IMG/VR virus record: IMGVR_UViG_3300033552_000037
Coordinates: 1-33,070 of that record
Strand: one strand, 5' to 3'
Source of the DNA: a virus
DNA length: 33,070 nucleotides
This document shows positions 22,645 through 30,699 of this stretch, piece after piece. The translations under genes and the position numbers were made by a program. Under the pieces are notes generated by a model that was not told where the DNA came from, searched no databases, and saw nothing but the letters and a program-made list of their open reading frames with translations. How positions within the stretch are numbered: the first letter of the stretch is position 1; every line of letters begins with the position of its first letter.

Positions 22645-23487
22645 TTATAAGTTTATAATAATTTCTTTTTGTTTTATCATTTCAGATAAACTTTTTTGAG
22701 TGCTCAAAGGCGGCTCTATATTTTTTTGAGTGTCTGTAGACGGCTCAGATTGTTTTTCTTCTTCTATCATTCCACTGATCTCATTTGCACCCCAAAGAAC
22801 GAATGAAACTTCGTATAACTTAATTTCCGTTACCGCCCAAAAATAACCCTCTGAATCAATTGAGCTTTTGTTTAGAACGAACTGATAATATTGATTCCAG
22901 TTTTTGAAGTGTTCTTCATCCGCTGAATCATTAATACATAGCGTTAATTTAACGTATCGTAAGCCTATTGAATGCTGTTTGACCTTCTTGTCTACGTATT
23001 GGTTATATGATGACTTACAAAGGTTTTGGCGCACTTCTGAATCGAATACTAAACAGGTAGTTGAACCAACCATATTTAAACCTAAATCAGTAAGGGGTAT
23101 TACCTTTTCGTAAATATCAGTAAGGTATCCAATACGGGAATCTGTTTCGGTATCGTGGTTTTTAAGGTGGTAAATCAAATCTTTACCCTTTGGCCCCAAT
23201 TCCTTAATTGTTTTAGTGGCACACCCTGCAAACAATACATCTTGTTGATTATCGCACCAATTGAATGTATTACCAATTAAAGAAACTGGCTCTATTCCTG
23301 GTTGTAATTCAATAACTTCAGTTACCGCTTTGTTTGCTTTTATTGATTTTGTGATTGATTCTGAAAATAACTGATCGCAAACCTTATCGCGTTTCTTAAA
23401 TGTCTTTTCAGCTATGAGTCGTTTTTTATTGACTCTTAAAAAATCAAATAGCTCCGCCCCTTTAAATCCTTCTGAAATCCTGCTCAT
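22645..23487 (-). CDS. Prohead protease, HK97 (U35-like) type
   Basis: A 280-residue serine protease. The catalytic His is His111 in LKNHDTE and the Ser is Ser173 in KQHSIGLRY; the characteristic EVSFVLWGANE block (family form EVS-V--PA) follows near 228-238. It would cleave scaffold and capsid N-termini inside the prohead. The last 40 residues are polar and low-complexity (repeated STDTQKN/STQKS) and may be scaffold-like or self-cleaved. The ATG overlaps the stop of the small Cys-rich gene before it. Confidence 0.85.
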   Translation of the reverse strand: MSRISEGFKGAELFDFLRVNKKRLIAEKTFKKRDKVCDQLFSESITKSIKANKAVTEVIELQPGIEPVSLIGNTFNWCDNQQDVLFAGCATKTIKELGPKGKDLIYHLKNHDTETDSRIGYLTDIYEKVIPLTDLGLNMVGSTTCLVFDSEVRQNLCKSSYNQYVDKKVKQHSIGLRYVKLTLCINDSADEEHFKNWNQYYQFVLNKSSIDSEGYFWAVTEIKLYEVSFVLWGANEISGMIEEEKQSEPSTDTQKNIEPPLSTQKSLSEMIKQKEIIINL

Positions 23488-23627
23488 TTCTTTACAAGTT
23501 TATTTTGTGAAATGATTGATTCTTTGTCGGCTTTAGAAGCAGATAGTTTTTTCTTATTCACCTTTGCAGTGCATTCAGAATTTACGCATTTTTCACCGTG
23601 GTTGCACGGGTTGTTTTCTTCTGCCAT
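23484..23627 (-). CDS. 47-residue Cys-rich protein between portal and protease
   Basis: A short gene, ATG at 23625-23627, TGA at 23484-23486 overlapping the protease start (ATGA). The N-terminal third has Cys8-x6-Cys-x4-Cys with a His (NPCNHGEKCVNSEC), a possible small metal-binding knot; the rest is a basic/polar helix. The overlap with the protease gene supports translation. Function unknown. The 84 nt between it and the portal stop hold no clear promoter or gene. Confidence 0.62.
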   Translation of the reverse strand: MAEENNPCNHGEKCVNSECTAKVNKKKLSASKADKESIISQNKLVKK

Positions 23628-23711
23628 ATTTGCAATGGATTCTAGTTATGAATCAAATTACTATACAATAATACGTTTTTTATTTAATACAAACAAAAAC
23701 GGTCATTTTAT

Positions 23712-25106
23712 TTAAAATTTAGGTGCAGGACTTGGGATAACATCACCGCCTTCTATTGCTGGCAATCCTATCAAATCCCTTCTTTCGTTTTCGGTTGTTG
23801 ACTCCATAACTTTGGTAGCAACGATTGGAGAAAGAACGTTTAATTTGTCTGCAACCTCATTATTATCTGTTTCGCGTAATACTATTACCTGTTTGGCTTC
23901 ATCTTCACCATAGCCCCATTCGTTTGTAAGTATGAACACCGCTACATCATACGTAAACACTCCGTCTTTAACCGATTGGTTTAAGTCAGTAATAGCCTCT
24001 GTGATCGTTTTATTTTTCTCAAACCTCAAAGATTGTGCTTCCTGTAAGCAATCAATATTTGAAGTATCTAGGAATATTTCATACCCTAGAAAGTCTAATA
24101 TATGCTTATTTTCGGTAATTAATTTAGTAAAAGGGATTACACAATCGTTATACAAAGACTTATTCGATTCCTGCACATTGGCGAATTTCTTATTATCCGG
24201 ATCGTTTGCCTGTCCTGAATCAATTTGAAGTACTGTGCACAAATCCCTATTCTTATACTTATATCCGTCCCATAACTGAAAATCCTTAGCTGTTTTCCCA
24301 AGCTGAATGAATCGTAACTTAAAAGTAGAAGCTGCGATTTGGCCTGTTTTATTAGCGCCGCCTATTTGGCTATTTAATTTTGCCTGCAAATCATCTGATT
24401 CAATACCTGCTAATGGTTCGTCTGTATCGTTAGTAAGAATCCCGTTAACTCCTGAGTTCTTTAATGCTGCCGTGTCGGCTTGGTACATGTATTTCAGCGA
24501 CTCAATAGGCATTTGCGCAGCCTGAAAAGGACTTATGCCAAAATTGGTAGGACATTCGGATGTTATATCTGCAAACCGTATGAATATCATGTCATCATAA
24601 ATTAGGCTTACAGATGTCCCGTCCAATAAGTCTAATTTATATTTGAAAGTCTTTGAGCGATAAACCTCAACTACGTTAAGTGTATTTAATACTTTTAACT
24701 CGTCTGGGAATCCTGTGATCTTTTGTTTATATATAATACAAGTCCCTGTGGTAATTAACATATGTAAAGCCGAATTTACATCAAAGTCGAATGTTTTAGA
24801 CTTATAGGGCTTTCCTTTCCAATAAGGAGTAAAAACAATATTGCGTTGTGCTAAAAGTATTTTATTTACAACACCAAAACCCACTGGATTGTTTGAATAT
24901 CCCGTTTTAACTAAATGTCTTAACCCTTTCCAATTAAATTCATGGGATCCTGTTAAGTACTGCATGAAATTCTGGGTGGTGTATGAATTGTCTATTCCTG
25001 TCAATTCATTTGCATTGCCTATTTCTTCACCGTAAAAAAATGACTTTACAATAGGCACAATGCCCTTAAAATGTTTTTGCGGAACTAAGCTATTATTCTT
25101 TTCCAA
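23712..25106 (-). CDS. Portal protein
   Basis: A 464-residue HK97-type portal protein: FMQYLTGS near 47, the stem/clip-like mid part with GISPFQAAQMPIESLKYM near 200-220 and LQIDSGQANDPDNKKFANVQES near 308, and an acidic C-terminus. It forms the dodecameric ring at the head vertex through which DNA enters. The start is TTG at 25104-25106: a TGA lies two codons upstream in frame and the next ATG is at codon 48, inside conserved sequence. The TTG start may lower portal dosage relative to capsid. Confidence 0.88.
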   Translation of the reverse strand: MEKNNSLVPQKHFKGIVPIVKSFFYGEEIGNANELTGIDNSYTTQNFMQYLTGSHEFNWKGLRHLVKTGYSNNPVGFGVVNKILLAQRNIVFTPYWKGKPYKSKTFDFDVNSALHMLITTGTCIIYKQKITGFPDELKVLNTLNVVEVYRSKTFKYKLDLLDGTSVSLIYDDMIFIRFADITSECPTNFGISPFQAAQMPIESLKYMYQADTAALKNSGVNGILTNDTDEPLAGIESDDLQAKLNSQIGGANKTGQIAASTFKLRFIQLGKTAKDFQLWDGYKYKNRDLCTVLQIDSGQANDPDNKKFANVQESNKSLYNDCVIPFTKLITENKHILDFLGYEIFLDTSNIDCLQEAQSLRFEKNKTITEAITDLNQSVKDGVFTYDVAVFILTNEWGYGEDEAKQVIVLRETDNNEVADKLNVLSPIVATKVMESTTENERRDLIGLPAIEGGDVIPSPAPKF

Positions 25107-25123
25107 ATCTCATATTGTTTTTG

Positions 25124-25157
25124 TAAAGTTATAAAAATTTATTATAAGTAAGGCAAA
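25124..25157 (-). promoter_or_regulatory. Weak promoter candidate before portal
   Basis: On the minus strand TTTG (25154-25157) and TAACTTTA (25124-25131, 7 of 8 to TAnnTTTG) are separated by 22 nt, slightly longer than usual. It lies in the 129-nt gap between large terminase and portal, the largest gap in the head module, which otherwise holds no ATG-started gene. Confidence 0.3.
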
Positions 25158-25235
25158 TTAGTTTTTTCTTTAAAATGTACAACGTTTTGGGGATTAACCC
25201 CTAAATATTCTTTACAAAAACCTTTTATAATGCAA

Positions 25236-26690
25236 TTACAGCTTAAACCCTAACTCAAAATAAGTCCTCATCATGAACATATCCATTATATCGGGGGACT
25301 CACCGCCGATAAGTCCTTTCATTTCATCCTTGCCAGTCACCCGTAGTTTACCATCCATGTCGGGACGGCCTTTTCTTATTGATTTTCGCTCGTATAGGAA
25401 CCTTTCTTTAACGCTCATTTTGTTATCATACCTGTAGTTTGCTACTTTATCGGATATTGAATACTGATTATCATTGACAGATTTTGCACTTTCAAAATAG
25501 CATTGAGATTTTAAGTTTATATAAGCCTTCTTACCTCCTGCTATTGGTACTCTGTTGTTGTTAAAAGGGACTCCATTGATAATAAACCCTCCTAAATAAG
25601 ACCCAACCCCGTCATTATCGTAAACAATTGAACTGTTTGGAACAGAATGTAATTGAGCCATTTTCTTAATTGAATCTAACACCTGCTTACCGTCTGTCTT
25701 ATCAATTATTTCAATATCAATAAGCTCAAATCCATCCCAAACGCCAATAATATACTTATCAGCCCCCTGCATGGCTATATCGGCAGTTATGTACTTTTTG
25801 CCAGTTACGCAAGATTTAAGGCTTCCAAACATGTCTTTGAAGGATTTCAAATCATACAGTTCATTATTGTTCTGTGTCTTTTTCCAATTACCGTATAACA
25901 ATTGAAGTTGACTCTCTTTATCTAACGCCAATAATGAAGCTAAATATTGAGGGTTTGCACTCATTAAAGCTTTATTTTCGTAAATAGATCCTGTTAGAAA
26001 TGTGAAAGACTTTATTAAATCCTTATGAGTTGTTTGACCTTGAGAGGCTTCAATGATATTATCTACAATTGTTTTATTCGACTCGTAAACTTCATCATAA
26101 GAATTCCCCCAAATCACATTGTCTTCATTTACCATAAAATAACGCAGCTTGCCAACCCTGTCAGCAATTGGATACCCGCTATCTTGATCAATATACCACT
26201 CGATAAATTCAGCAACCCAACTATCGGGATCGGGGTTGCACGTAGCGCGAATATATGGCTTAACTCCACACGTTGACCTATTACGGGATAGCATATAGAA
26301 GAACTGTCCTTTAGAAAAATGGGTTAATTCATCAAAAGCAATGTAACATAACTGCGTACCCTGCCAATTGAATTTATCATCTTCATACTGTAAGTGCCTG
26401 AATACTATTCTATTTTGATTTGGGAACCTCCAATCTAAATTAGCTTTAGTTGCGCCAAGTAATGGGTAAATCTTTTTTGATTCATCCATAAGTCCGCCTG
26501 GATTCGTAATCTGAGGTGTTTCACGTCTAAAAAATACAGCGTTAAAGCCTTCTTTATTGATATGTCGCAACGATTCAATAAGCAATGTCCAAGTCTTTCC
26601 CACGCCGGCGCCTGAACCTCCAATTACAATGTCAGCAGAAGAACTTAAGAAGTTTTCTTGAAAACCAGATTGTGCGCGAATAATATTCAT
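25236..26690 (-). CDS. Terminase large subunit
   Basis: A 484-residue DNA-packaging motor. Walker A is GGSGAGVGKT ending at Lys32-Thr33; Walker B is CYIAFDE with Asp120-Glu121; the coupling region CNPDPDSW follows near 151-158. The C-terminal RNase H-like nuclease has Asp304 in YITADIAM and acidic residues in IVYDNDGVG (358-363). It translocates DNA into the prohead and cuts concatemers. The ATG shares a base with the small-subunit stop (TAATG). Confidence 0.95.
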   Translation of the reverse strand: MNIIRAQSGFQENFLSSSADIVIGGSGAGVGKTWTLLIESLRHINKEGFNAVFFRRETPQITNPGGLMDESKKIYPLLGATKANLDWRFPNQNRIVFRHLQYEDDKFNWQGTQLCYIAFDELTHFSKGQFFYMLSRNRSTCGVKPYIRATCNPDPDSWVAEFIEWYIDQDSGYPIADRVGKLRYFMVNEDNVIWGNSYDEVYESNKTIVDNIIEASQGQTTHKDLIKSFTFLTGSIYENKALMSANPQYLASLLALDKESQLQLLYGNWKKTQNNNELYDLKSFKDMFGSLKSCVTGKKYITADIAMQGADKYIIGVWDGFELIDIEIIDKTDGKQVLDSIKKMAQLHSVPNSSIVYDNDGVGSYLGGFIINGVPFNNNRVPIAGGKKAYINLKSQCYFESAKSVNDNQYSISDKVANYRYDNKMSVKERFLYERKSIRKGRPDMDGKLRVTGKDEMKGLIGGESPDIMDMFMMRTYFELGFKL

Positions 26691-27151
26691 TAATCGGCAT
26701 CTCTTTTATTACTTGGCAATTGGAATATTTGCACTTGGTTTATTGTTTTCCCATCGGTAGTAACATCAATCTTATCACCGTATTTATTCGGCCTTAATTT
26801 AGCTGCATACCATTTTCTAGCATCAATCCTCAACCTACTTCTATTTACCAACTCCTTATTTTCAACTGTATACGACTGATCTCCTTTAACAATCGTCATA
26901 AAATCATTAGATCCATCGTCTGCTATTTCTAGTATTTCTTCGGCCAATAAATCGGCTTGGCTATCTTTCGCGCGCGCGTACATGTTGCGAAAATCTTCAT
27001 TCTCGCTTATCCATCTGTATATAGTTACAGGGTGCGGATATAATTCATTATTGCATATTTGCTTTAAACCTAAAGCCTTAGAACTAATATCAAAACATAT
27101 TTGCTCAGCAATTTCTTTAGAGTATTTCGTAGGCCTTCCAATGTCTGCCAT
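26690..27151 (-). CDS. Terminase small subunit
   Basis: A 153-residue protein with an N-terminal HTH-like DNA-binding part (GRPTKYSKEIAEQIC, YPHPVTIYRWISENEDF) and the hallmark ARKWYAAKLRPNKYGDK near 122-138 of Sf6-like small terminases. It recognises the packaging site and stimulates the large subunit encoded next to it. Start is ATG at 27149-27151. Confidence 0.92.
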   Translation of the reverse strand: MADIGRPTKYSKEIAEQICFDISSKALGLKQICNNELYPHPVTIYRWISENEDFRNMYARAKDSQADLLAEEILEIADDGSNDFMTIVKGDQSYTVENKELVNRSRLRIDARKWYAAKLRPNKYGDKIDVTTDGKTINQVQIFQLPSNKRDAD

Positions 27152-27184
27152 AATTTTTATTATTTACTTACTTATACGAATATA

Positions 27185-27192
27185 CAAAACTA
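27185..27192 (-). promoter_or_regulatory. Candidate -7 element before terminase genes
   Basis: On the minus strand this reads TAGTTTTG, a full match to TAnnTTTG, 33 nt upstream of the small terminase ATG and just after the preceding gene. No good TTTG was found at the -33 distance, so it is tentative. It would start the late head transcript. Confidence 0.35.
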
Positions 27193-27220
27193 ATGGCTTA
27201 AAATGAAAATTGTTGTTTCT

Positions 27221-27439
27221 TTATACCTTGTAAGCGTTTAGAATTGCGTGTTTATTGTAATATGCATCAAAGTGTTCGCTTGCTGCTTCCAATGCCAATT
27301 TAACATGGTATTCAGCTACTAGTTGAGCGTACTCCTGAGCATATTTTTGTATCCCTTCGGATGTAAGGTCATCGTGATACATTCCATTAAAATGTTTACC
27401 AAACAGCTCTTCTGCACTCGGAAGTTCTTTATTTCCCAT
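27221..27439 (-). CDS. Small helical early protein
   Basis: A 72-residue acidic helical protein with the pattern YAQEYAQLVAEYHVKLALEAASEH, seen in many small hypothetical phage proteins of Bacteroidota. It precedes the terminase genes. Role unknown. Confidence 0.65.
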   Translation of the reverse strand: MGNKELPSAEELFGKHFNGMYHDDLTSEGIQKYAQEYAQLVAEYHVKLALEAASEHFDAYYNKHAILNAYKV

Positions 27440-27450
27440 TATTGATTACT

Positions 27451-27810
27451 TTAAAACTGAATTTTTCGAGCCTTTATTTTGACTACTTTTGTATATTCAA
27501 ACTCCGATTCTTCCGAAATAGAAGCGTTTTTAGTTGGAGGATATAAGTCATTTGGTGTGCAACTAAAAGCACAACATAGCATCCATACATTGGAACATGA
27601 AAGCCTATGTTTGCCAGCCTCAATATTTATCATAGAAGTTCTGGAAATACCTAAGAATAAAGCTAAATCAACTTGTGTTAAGCCTAATCCCTCCCTTTTT
27701 TGCCTTACTTTTCGTGCTATAAATTCTGTAATGTAGTTGGTTTTATCTAATTCATAAACCAAATTTTCAAAATCTTCTTGGATATAATCTTTTTTACTTA
27801 TTAGGGTCAT
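27451..27810 (-). CDS. XRE-family HTH regulator
   Basis: A 119-residue protein with an N-terminal extension (1-32, acidic helix), a Cro/C1 HTH at about 34-91 (VRQKREGLGLTQVDLALFLG, SRTSMINIEAGKHRLS) and a C-terminal tail ending in basic residues (KVVKIKARKIQF). The CTPNDLYPP turn after the HTH is typical of the family. It may switch between early and late genes because the terminase operon follows. Unlike the regulator at 17107-17301, no palindromic operator cluster was seen next to it. Confidence 0.85.
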   Translation of the reverse strand: MTLISKKDYIQEDFENLVYELDKTNYITEFIARKVRQKREGLGLTQVDLALFLGISRTSMINIEAGKHRLSCSNVWMLCCAFSCTPNDLYPPTKNASISEESEFEYTKVVKIKARKIQF

Positions 27811-27862
27811 TTCTCAATTCGTTTAAATATTTTTCATCGTATTTATTTAAAGCTTTTTCCAT
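27794..27862 (-). CDS. Possible 22-residue overlapping ORF
   Basis: ATG at 27860-27862 and TAA at 27794-27796 frame a charged 22-residue peptide (starts MEKALNKYDEKY). It overlaps the 3' end of the gene at 27843-28439 and the start of the HTH gene, bridging the 32-nt gap between them. It may serve as a coupling peptide, or may be chance. Confidence 0.3.
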   Translation of the reverse strand: MEKALNKYDEKYLNELRNDPNK

Positions 27863-28439
27863 ATAAGTTTGACTTTAATGCTTCAATTTCAGCATTTAGT
27901 TCGTCAATAGTTCTTTGAAGCTTTAAATTAGTAATATTATTTTGCATAACACATCCGTTTAATCTTCTGTTTTCTTCCAATTCCTGATCTACGCATAGAT
28001 TGGCGTAAGATTCCATCGTACAAACAACATCTTGAGCATCTGGACTACAATCCTCTAAATTTGCTTGAGGATCAATCCCAAACTGTTTTCTAAAATATTG
28101 TTCTGAATCCAACAGTTTGCTTTTAGAACTTAAATTGCCTATCATGTTTTCTAAATTATCAGTCATTTTATCTTTACCTAATTCGCTTACTCTGTTTTTT
28201 AACGGCTTACCCCTCATGTTTTCAAACACTGTTTCATGAAGAACTTTTTGAAAGTCGGGTTCAATTTGTATTTGTTTGCCATCTTTTTTATATCCCTCCA
28301 TTGCCTGTTTCAACCAATAAACGTTATGCGATTCTTTTAAAGCAGGGATTCGGGCTTGTAACCATCCTATCCAGTTGTTAAGTGTTTCTGTGCTCATTCC
28401 TCTACTTTTATTTAATGCTATGTAACCCCTTTCGTCCAT
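27843..28439 (-). CDS. Hypothetical protein with C-terminal coiled coil
   Basis: A 198-residue soluble protein. The N-terminal half (about 5-65) has LNNWIGWLQARIPAL and YWLKQAMEGYKKDGK, helical and possibly nucleic-acid binding; the C-terminal part (about 150-190) is a leucine-rich coiled coil. Six Cys are scattered without metal-site spacing. No family recognised. It lies directly upstream of the XRE regulator gene. Confidence 0.68.
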   Translation of the reverse strand: MDERGYIALNKSRGMSTETLNNWIGWLQARIPALKESHNVYWLKQAMEGYKKDGKQIQIEPDFQKVLHETVFENMRGKPLKNRVSELGKDKMTDNLENMIGNLSSKSKLLDSEQYFRKQFGIDPQANLEDCSPDAQDVVCTMESYANLCVDQELEENRRLNGCVMQNNITNLKLQRTIDELNAEIEALKSNLYGKSFK

Positions 28440-28443
28440 TAAT

Positions 28444-28614
28444 TTATGATATTTTAGTAATGAATTGATAGATACCTTTTTTTATTTCTAAAATATAGTG
28501 GTGTCTCATAAAGCATTGGAAGCTGTGAATATCAGAAAAAACATATCTTATATCAACCCTCCACGCTGGCATATACTCTACCCTGTATTTAGGCTTTGGT
28601 GTTTCTGGTTTCAT
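28444..28614 (-). CDS. Small basic hypothetical protein
   Basis: A 56-residue basic protein, ATG at 28612-28614 overlapping the stop of the preceding small gene (ATGA), TAA at 28444-28446, 4 nt before the next ATG. It is aromatic and basic (AWRVDIRYVF, FMRHHYILEIKKG). Exact fit between neighbours supports it as a gene. Role unknown. Confidence 0.6.
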   Translation of the reverse strand: MKPETPKPKYRVEYMPAWRVDIRYVFSDIHSFQCFMRHHYILEIKKGIYQFITKIS

Positions 28615-28769
28615 TCTTTCCTCTCGTTAGTCATTTCTTTATGCTTAAACCAAGTTTCATTTTGAAGTCCAATAACTGTACATAATTCAGCCTTTTCCCC
28701 ACTAGACGAAGGGAACGTAATGCATAGCAATCCTTTTGATGTGACATAATACATGCTTAGTTCTTTCAT
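28611..28769 (-). CDS. Tiny conserved protein, paralogue of 15208-15360
   Basis: A 52-residue protein, ATG at 28767-28769 (ATGA overlap with the preceding gene) and TGA at 28611-28613 (overlap with the next). It shares the ordered blocks SMYYV, GLLCITFPSS, ELC, VIG and QNETWF with the gene at 15208-15360; about 30 of 43 aligned residues are the same. The two copies lie in the early region and at the head of the tape measure block, so one product may act early and one late. No known domain. Confidence 0.75.
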   Translation of the reverse strand: MKELSMYYVTSKGLLCITFPSSSGEKAELCTVIGLQNETWFKHKEMTNERKE

Positions 28770-29134
28770 TTCTCATTTGGTTTTATCTCTGTTACCTTAT
28801 ACTTTTCAAACTCTTCAGGAACATGCATTAGATTCTTTTTACTCATTAACCATTGTAAAACATTTCCATTAGGAACATTTTTGCCGTTATTTTGACTTAT
28901 ATCTCGACAATCAAAGCCATATTGAACTGCGTCAATAATATCCTGTAATGTATATTCAACTTCTTTTATTTCTGTAATTGATACGGGTACGCATCGGTAT
29001 CCAAGTTTGTAAAATTCTTTCCATGTTAATTTAGGTGACATATCTAAATATTTTTTCTTAGTATACTTAGCCCGATAAGAGATAGTAGATAAAACTATCC
29101 GTTTACTTGTTGTTTTTATTGCGTATGCTTTCAT
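28766..29134 (-). CDS. Hypothetical protein
   Basis: A 122-residue protein with a very basic, Tyr-rich N-terminal part (KTTSKRIVLSTISYRAKYTK) and a mixed C-terminal part (YTLQDIIDAVQYGFDCRD, NVLQWLMSKK). The first 60 residues could contact nucleic acid. No family recognised. ATG at 29132-29134 is 3 nt from the preceding stop. Confidence 0.65.
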   Translation of the reverse strand: MKAYAIKTTSKRIVLSTISYRAKYTKKKYLDMSPKLTWKEFYKLGYRCVPVSITEIKEVEYTLQDIIDAVQYGFDCRDISQNNGKNVPNGNVLQWLMSKKNLMHVPEEFEKYKVTEIKPNEK

Positions 29135-29137
29135 CTG

Positions 29138-29344
29138 TTAGAAGTTAAAACGTGGACAAAATTCATTCTTAGATTCTAACAACTCCATTTCAAATCTAAT
29201 TTCTGAAATAACTTTTACCTTTTGGCGAATCCACTTTTCTTCTTCATAAAACTTATGTTCACTACAAAAGTTTGATTTTTGCCTTAATCTATCCTCTTCT
29301 TTTCTAAGAGTTTCAATCATTAATTTTATTCTTTCCGATATCAT
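29138..29344 (-). CDS. Small coiled-coil protein
   Basis: A 68-residue charged helical protein (MIETLRKEEDRLRQKSN, KWIRQKVKVISEIRFEMELL) with three Cys. It sits in the tight early operon. The ten bases TAACAGATGA span the start of this gene and also of the next one down at 29134, a shared start context. Function unknown. Confidence 0.65.
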   Translation of the reverse strand: MISERIKLMIETLRKEEDRLRQKSNFCSEHKFYEEEKWIRQKVKVISEIRFEMELLESKNEFCPRFNF

Positions 29345-29347
29345 CTG

Positions 29348-29662
29348 TTATACTGGTTTATTTGGTAGTGGCATCCAATGTGTTACTTGTGCATTTTGAT
29401 CCATCCACTTATCAAACGCCCACCAATAAAACTTTCTCTCTAATGTATCAAATCCGGCATGGTATGACAGGATCAGCTTTAATCCATTTTTCTTAACACA
29501 CAACACTTCGGAATTTGTTTCAGGGAGTCTATCCGATACACTTACCCACTCCGGCTCACTCGCTTTCTCATTAAGGAGTTCGACCAAGTTTTTATATGTT
29601 ATTTTCCCAAAATACAAATCCCGCCCTAATTCACGAAGGTATTCTACTGTTATCTTAGCCAT
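29348..29662 (-). CDS. DUF551-type protein
   Basis: A 104-residue protein. The C-terminal two thirds match the DUF551 pattern common in phages: EWVSVSDRLPETNSEVLCV near 37-55, a tyrosine/tryptophan core (YHAGFD, KFYWWAFD) and the terminal VTHWMPLPNKP. The N-terminal 35 residues form an extra helix (YLRELGRDLYFGKITYKNL). The molecular role of this family is unknown. Confidence 0.85.
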   Translation of the reverse strand: MAKITVEYLRELGRDLYFGKITYKNLVELLNEKASEPEWVSVSDRLPETNSEVLCVKKNGLKLILSYHAGFDTLERKFYWWAFDKWMDQNAQVTHWMPLPNKPV

Positions 29663-29665
29663 GTG

Positions 29666-29836
29666 TTATTCGTTTAAATGGGTGCGGAGTTCTTCAAGGG
29701 AATTGAAATCTTTAATGGTATCGTCCCAACCAAATTCTTGACCGTACTTAATTATAGAAATACTTTTGTCCTTATGAACATAAATAAAATCTGCTTCTGG
29801 ATATTTTTCAAAAACCTTTTCGATCAGCTCTTCCAT
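29666..29836 (-). CDS. Small acidic hypothetical protein
   Basis: A 56-residue acidic protein, ATG at 29834-29836, TAA at 29666-29668, 3 nt before the DUF551-type gene. The pattern (ELIEKVFEKYPEADFIYVH, GWDDTIKDFNSLEEL) suggests an alpha/beta fold. An opposite-strand open frame of similar length covers the same DNA, but the minus frame fits the operon and has normal composition. Confidence 0.6.
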   Translation of the reverse strand: MEELIEKVFEKYPEADFIYVHKDKSISIIKYGQEFGWDDTIKDFNSLEELRTHLNE

Positions 29837-29873
29837 TCCGTTATTCGTTTATGTGTTTACCTTGTTGATTGAT

Positions 29874-30059
29874 TTAGTCATAATCAGTTCTGCTATCACA
29901 TGATTTGCAACAGTTGTAATCTATTTGACTGAATTGTGTATATGCAGCCTGACAACATTCACCTATCACTATTTCACATCTTTCACAGGAAAATGTTTCT
30001 GATACATCTCCCTCGCATCGTTCACAAACTAATTTTTTGTTTCCTTCTATTGTGTCCAT
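29874..30059 (-). CDS. Zinc-finger-like protein, nine Cys
   Basis: A 61-residue acidic protein with cysteines at 12, 15, 25, 28, 35, 36, 50, 51 and 54: C-x2-C, C-x2-C, CC, CC-x2-C. Two zinc sites of ring-finger or FYVE-like cross-brace arrangement are possible. Small phage zinc proteins of this type often bind host factors. ATG at 30057-30059 lies 4 nt after the preceding membrane-peptide stop. Confidence 0.75.
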   Translation of the reverse strand: MDTIEGNKKLVCERCEGDVSETFSCERCEIVIGECCQAAYTQFSQIDYNCCKSCDSRTDYD

Positions 30060-30063
30060 ATTG

Positions 30064-30168
30064 TTATTTTTGAATTATGACTATAAATAAAACTACCAAG
30101 TAATGTAGAATAATAACACACCCTGCAAAGTGCCAAAATGATTGAAATACAAATTCTAATAGTCCCAT
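30064..30168 (-). CDS. 34-residue membrane peptide
   Basis: ATG at 30166-30168, TAA at 30064-30066, fitting exactly between neighbours (2 nt and 4 nt gaps). Nearly the whole peptide is one hydrophobic helix (FVFQSFWHFAGCVIILHYLV, then VLFIVII) with a short C-terminal QK. It would insert in the inner membrane. In the early operon this suggests host takeover or exclusion rather than lysis. Small size leaves doubt. Confidence 0.55.
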   Translation of the reverse strand: MGLLEFVFQSFWHFAGCVIILHYLVVLFIVIIQK

Positions 30169-30170
30169 AA

Positions 30171-30329
30171 TTAAATTGAATAAATCCGTTTATACTTCTT
30201 TCTCGTAACCGTTACCGTAAAATGATTTTCCCAAACACTTAACACACCACCCCTTCTTAATTCCTGCGCTTTACCTCCGTTAATCGAAAACATCATTTTG
30301 TGAGGGTATATGCTATGCAATTGAGCCAT
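30171..30329 (-). CDS. Small basic hypothetical protein
   Basis: A 52-residue protein, ATG at 30327-30329 and TAA at 30171-30173. It has MMFSINGGKAQELRRGGVL then a basic C-terminus (TVTRKKYKRIY). The frame is open 12 codons further upstream but without a start codon. Tight fit to the next gene supports it. The stretch 30330-30385 is non-coding as far as I see. Confidence 0.55.
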   Translation of the reverse strand: MAQLHSIYPHKMMFSINGGKAQELRRGGVLSVWENHFTVTVTRKKYKRIYSI

Positions 30330-30385
30330 TCTTGCAAATCTTTTACTTCTAATGTATGTGTCATATCACTTCTGTTTAAAATCAC

Positions 30386-30688
30386 CTATAGGCTTGCGTA
30401 TATTTGAAAACCCTCATCTGTATCGGCAATTGTAATGCCGTGGTGTATTGCAATAATTACTTCTTCTTCTGTAAAGTCTTCAAAGTCATCGAAATCGCTT
30501 CCTATATAAAGCGTATCATGCTCGCCGTGCAAGAAGTACGCCTGACTCTCATCTTTAAGTTTTGATGCCAAAAACATAATTGCCGAGGCCTGTTTGCAGG
30601 CACTAAATTTTATTTGCAATCCTTCAAAATCTTCAGGCAGGTCTTCATGCTTTTCAAACCATTCTACTAGTTGTTCTGTGTTATCCAT
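30386..30688 (-). CDS. Acidic hypothetical protein
   Basis: A 100-residue strongly acidic protein (EWFEKHEDLPEDFEG, IGSDFDDFEDFTEEEV). Highly acidic early phage proteins are often DNA mimics or inhibitors of host enzymes, but nothing specific is visible here. It is the first larger gene behind the promoter at 30813-30843. Confidence 0.68.
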   Translation of the reverse strand: MDNTEQLVEWFEKHEDLPEDFEGLQIKFSACKQASAIMFLASKLKDESQAYFLHGEHDTLYIGSDFDDFEDFTEEEVIIAIHHGITIADTDEGFQIYASL

Positions 30689-30699
30689 AATCGTATTAT

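Noticed and set aside
23628-23711. Promoter between portal and the small Cys-rich gene
   Set aside because: TTTG tracts occur, but the best -7 candidate (GTAATTTG) lacks one spacer base of TAnnTTTG, so no call was made.
25189-25201. GGGG/CCCC hairpin after terminase
   Set aside because: The stem is only 4 bp and on the transcribed strand it is followed by A residues, not T, so it is not a terminator.
25142-25231. Protein-like frame between terminase and portal
   Set aside because: It has about 29 sensible codons ending at TAA 25142-25144, but its only possible start after the in-frame TAG is ATT. It could be a decayed gene; too weak to call.
29678-29872. 64-codon plus-strand frame
   Set aside because: It opposes every other gene and covers the minus-strand 56-codon gene that fits the operon spacing.
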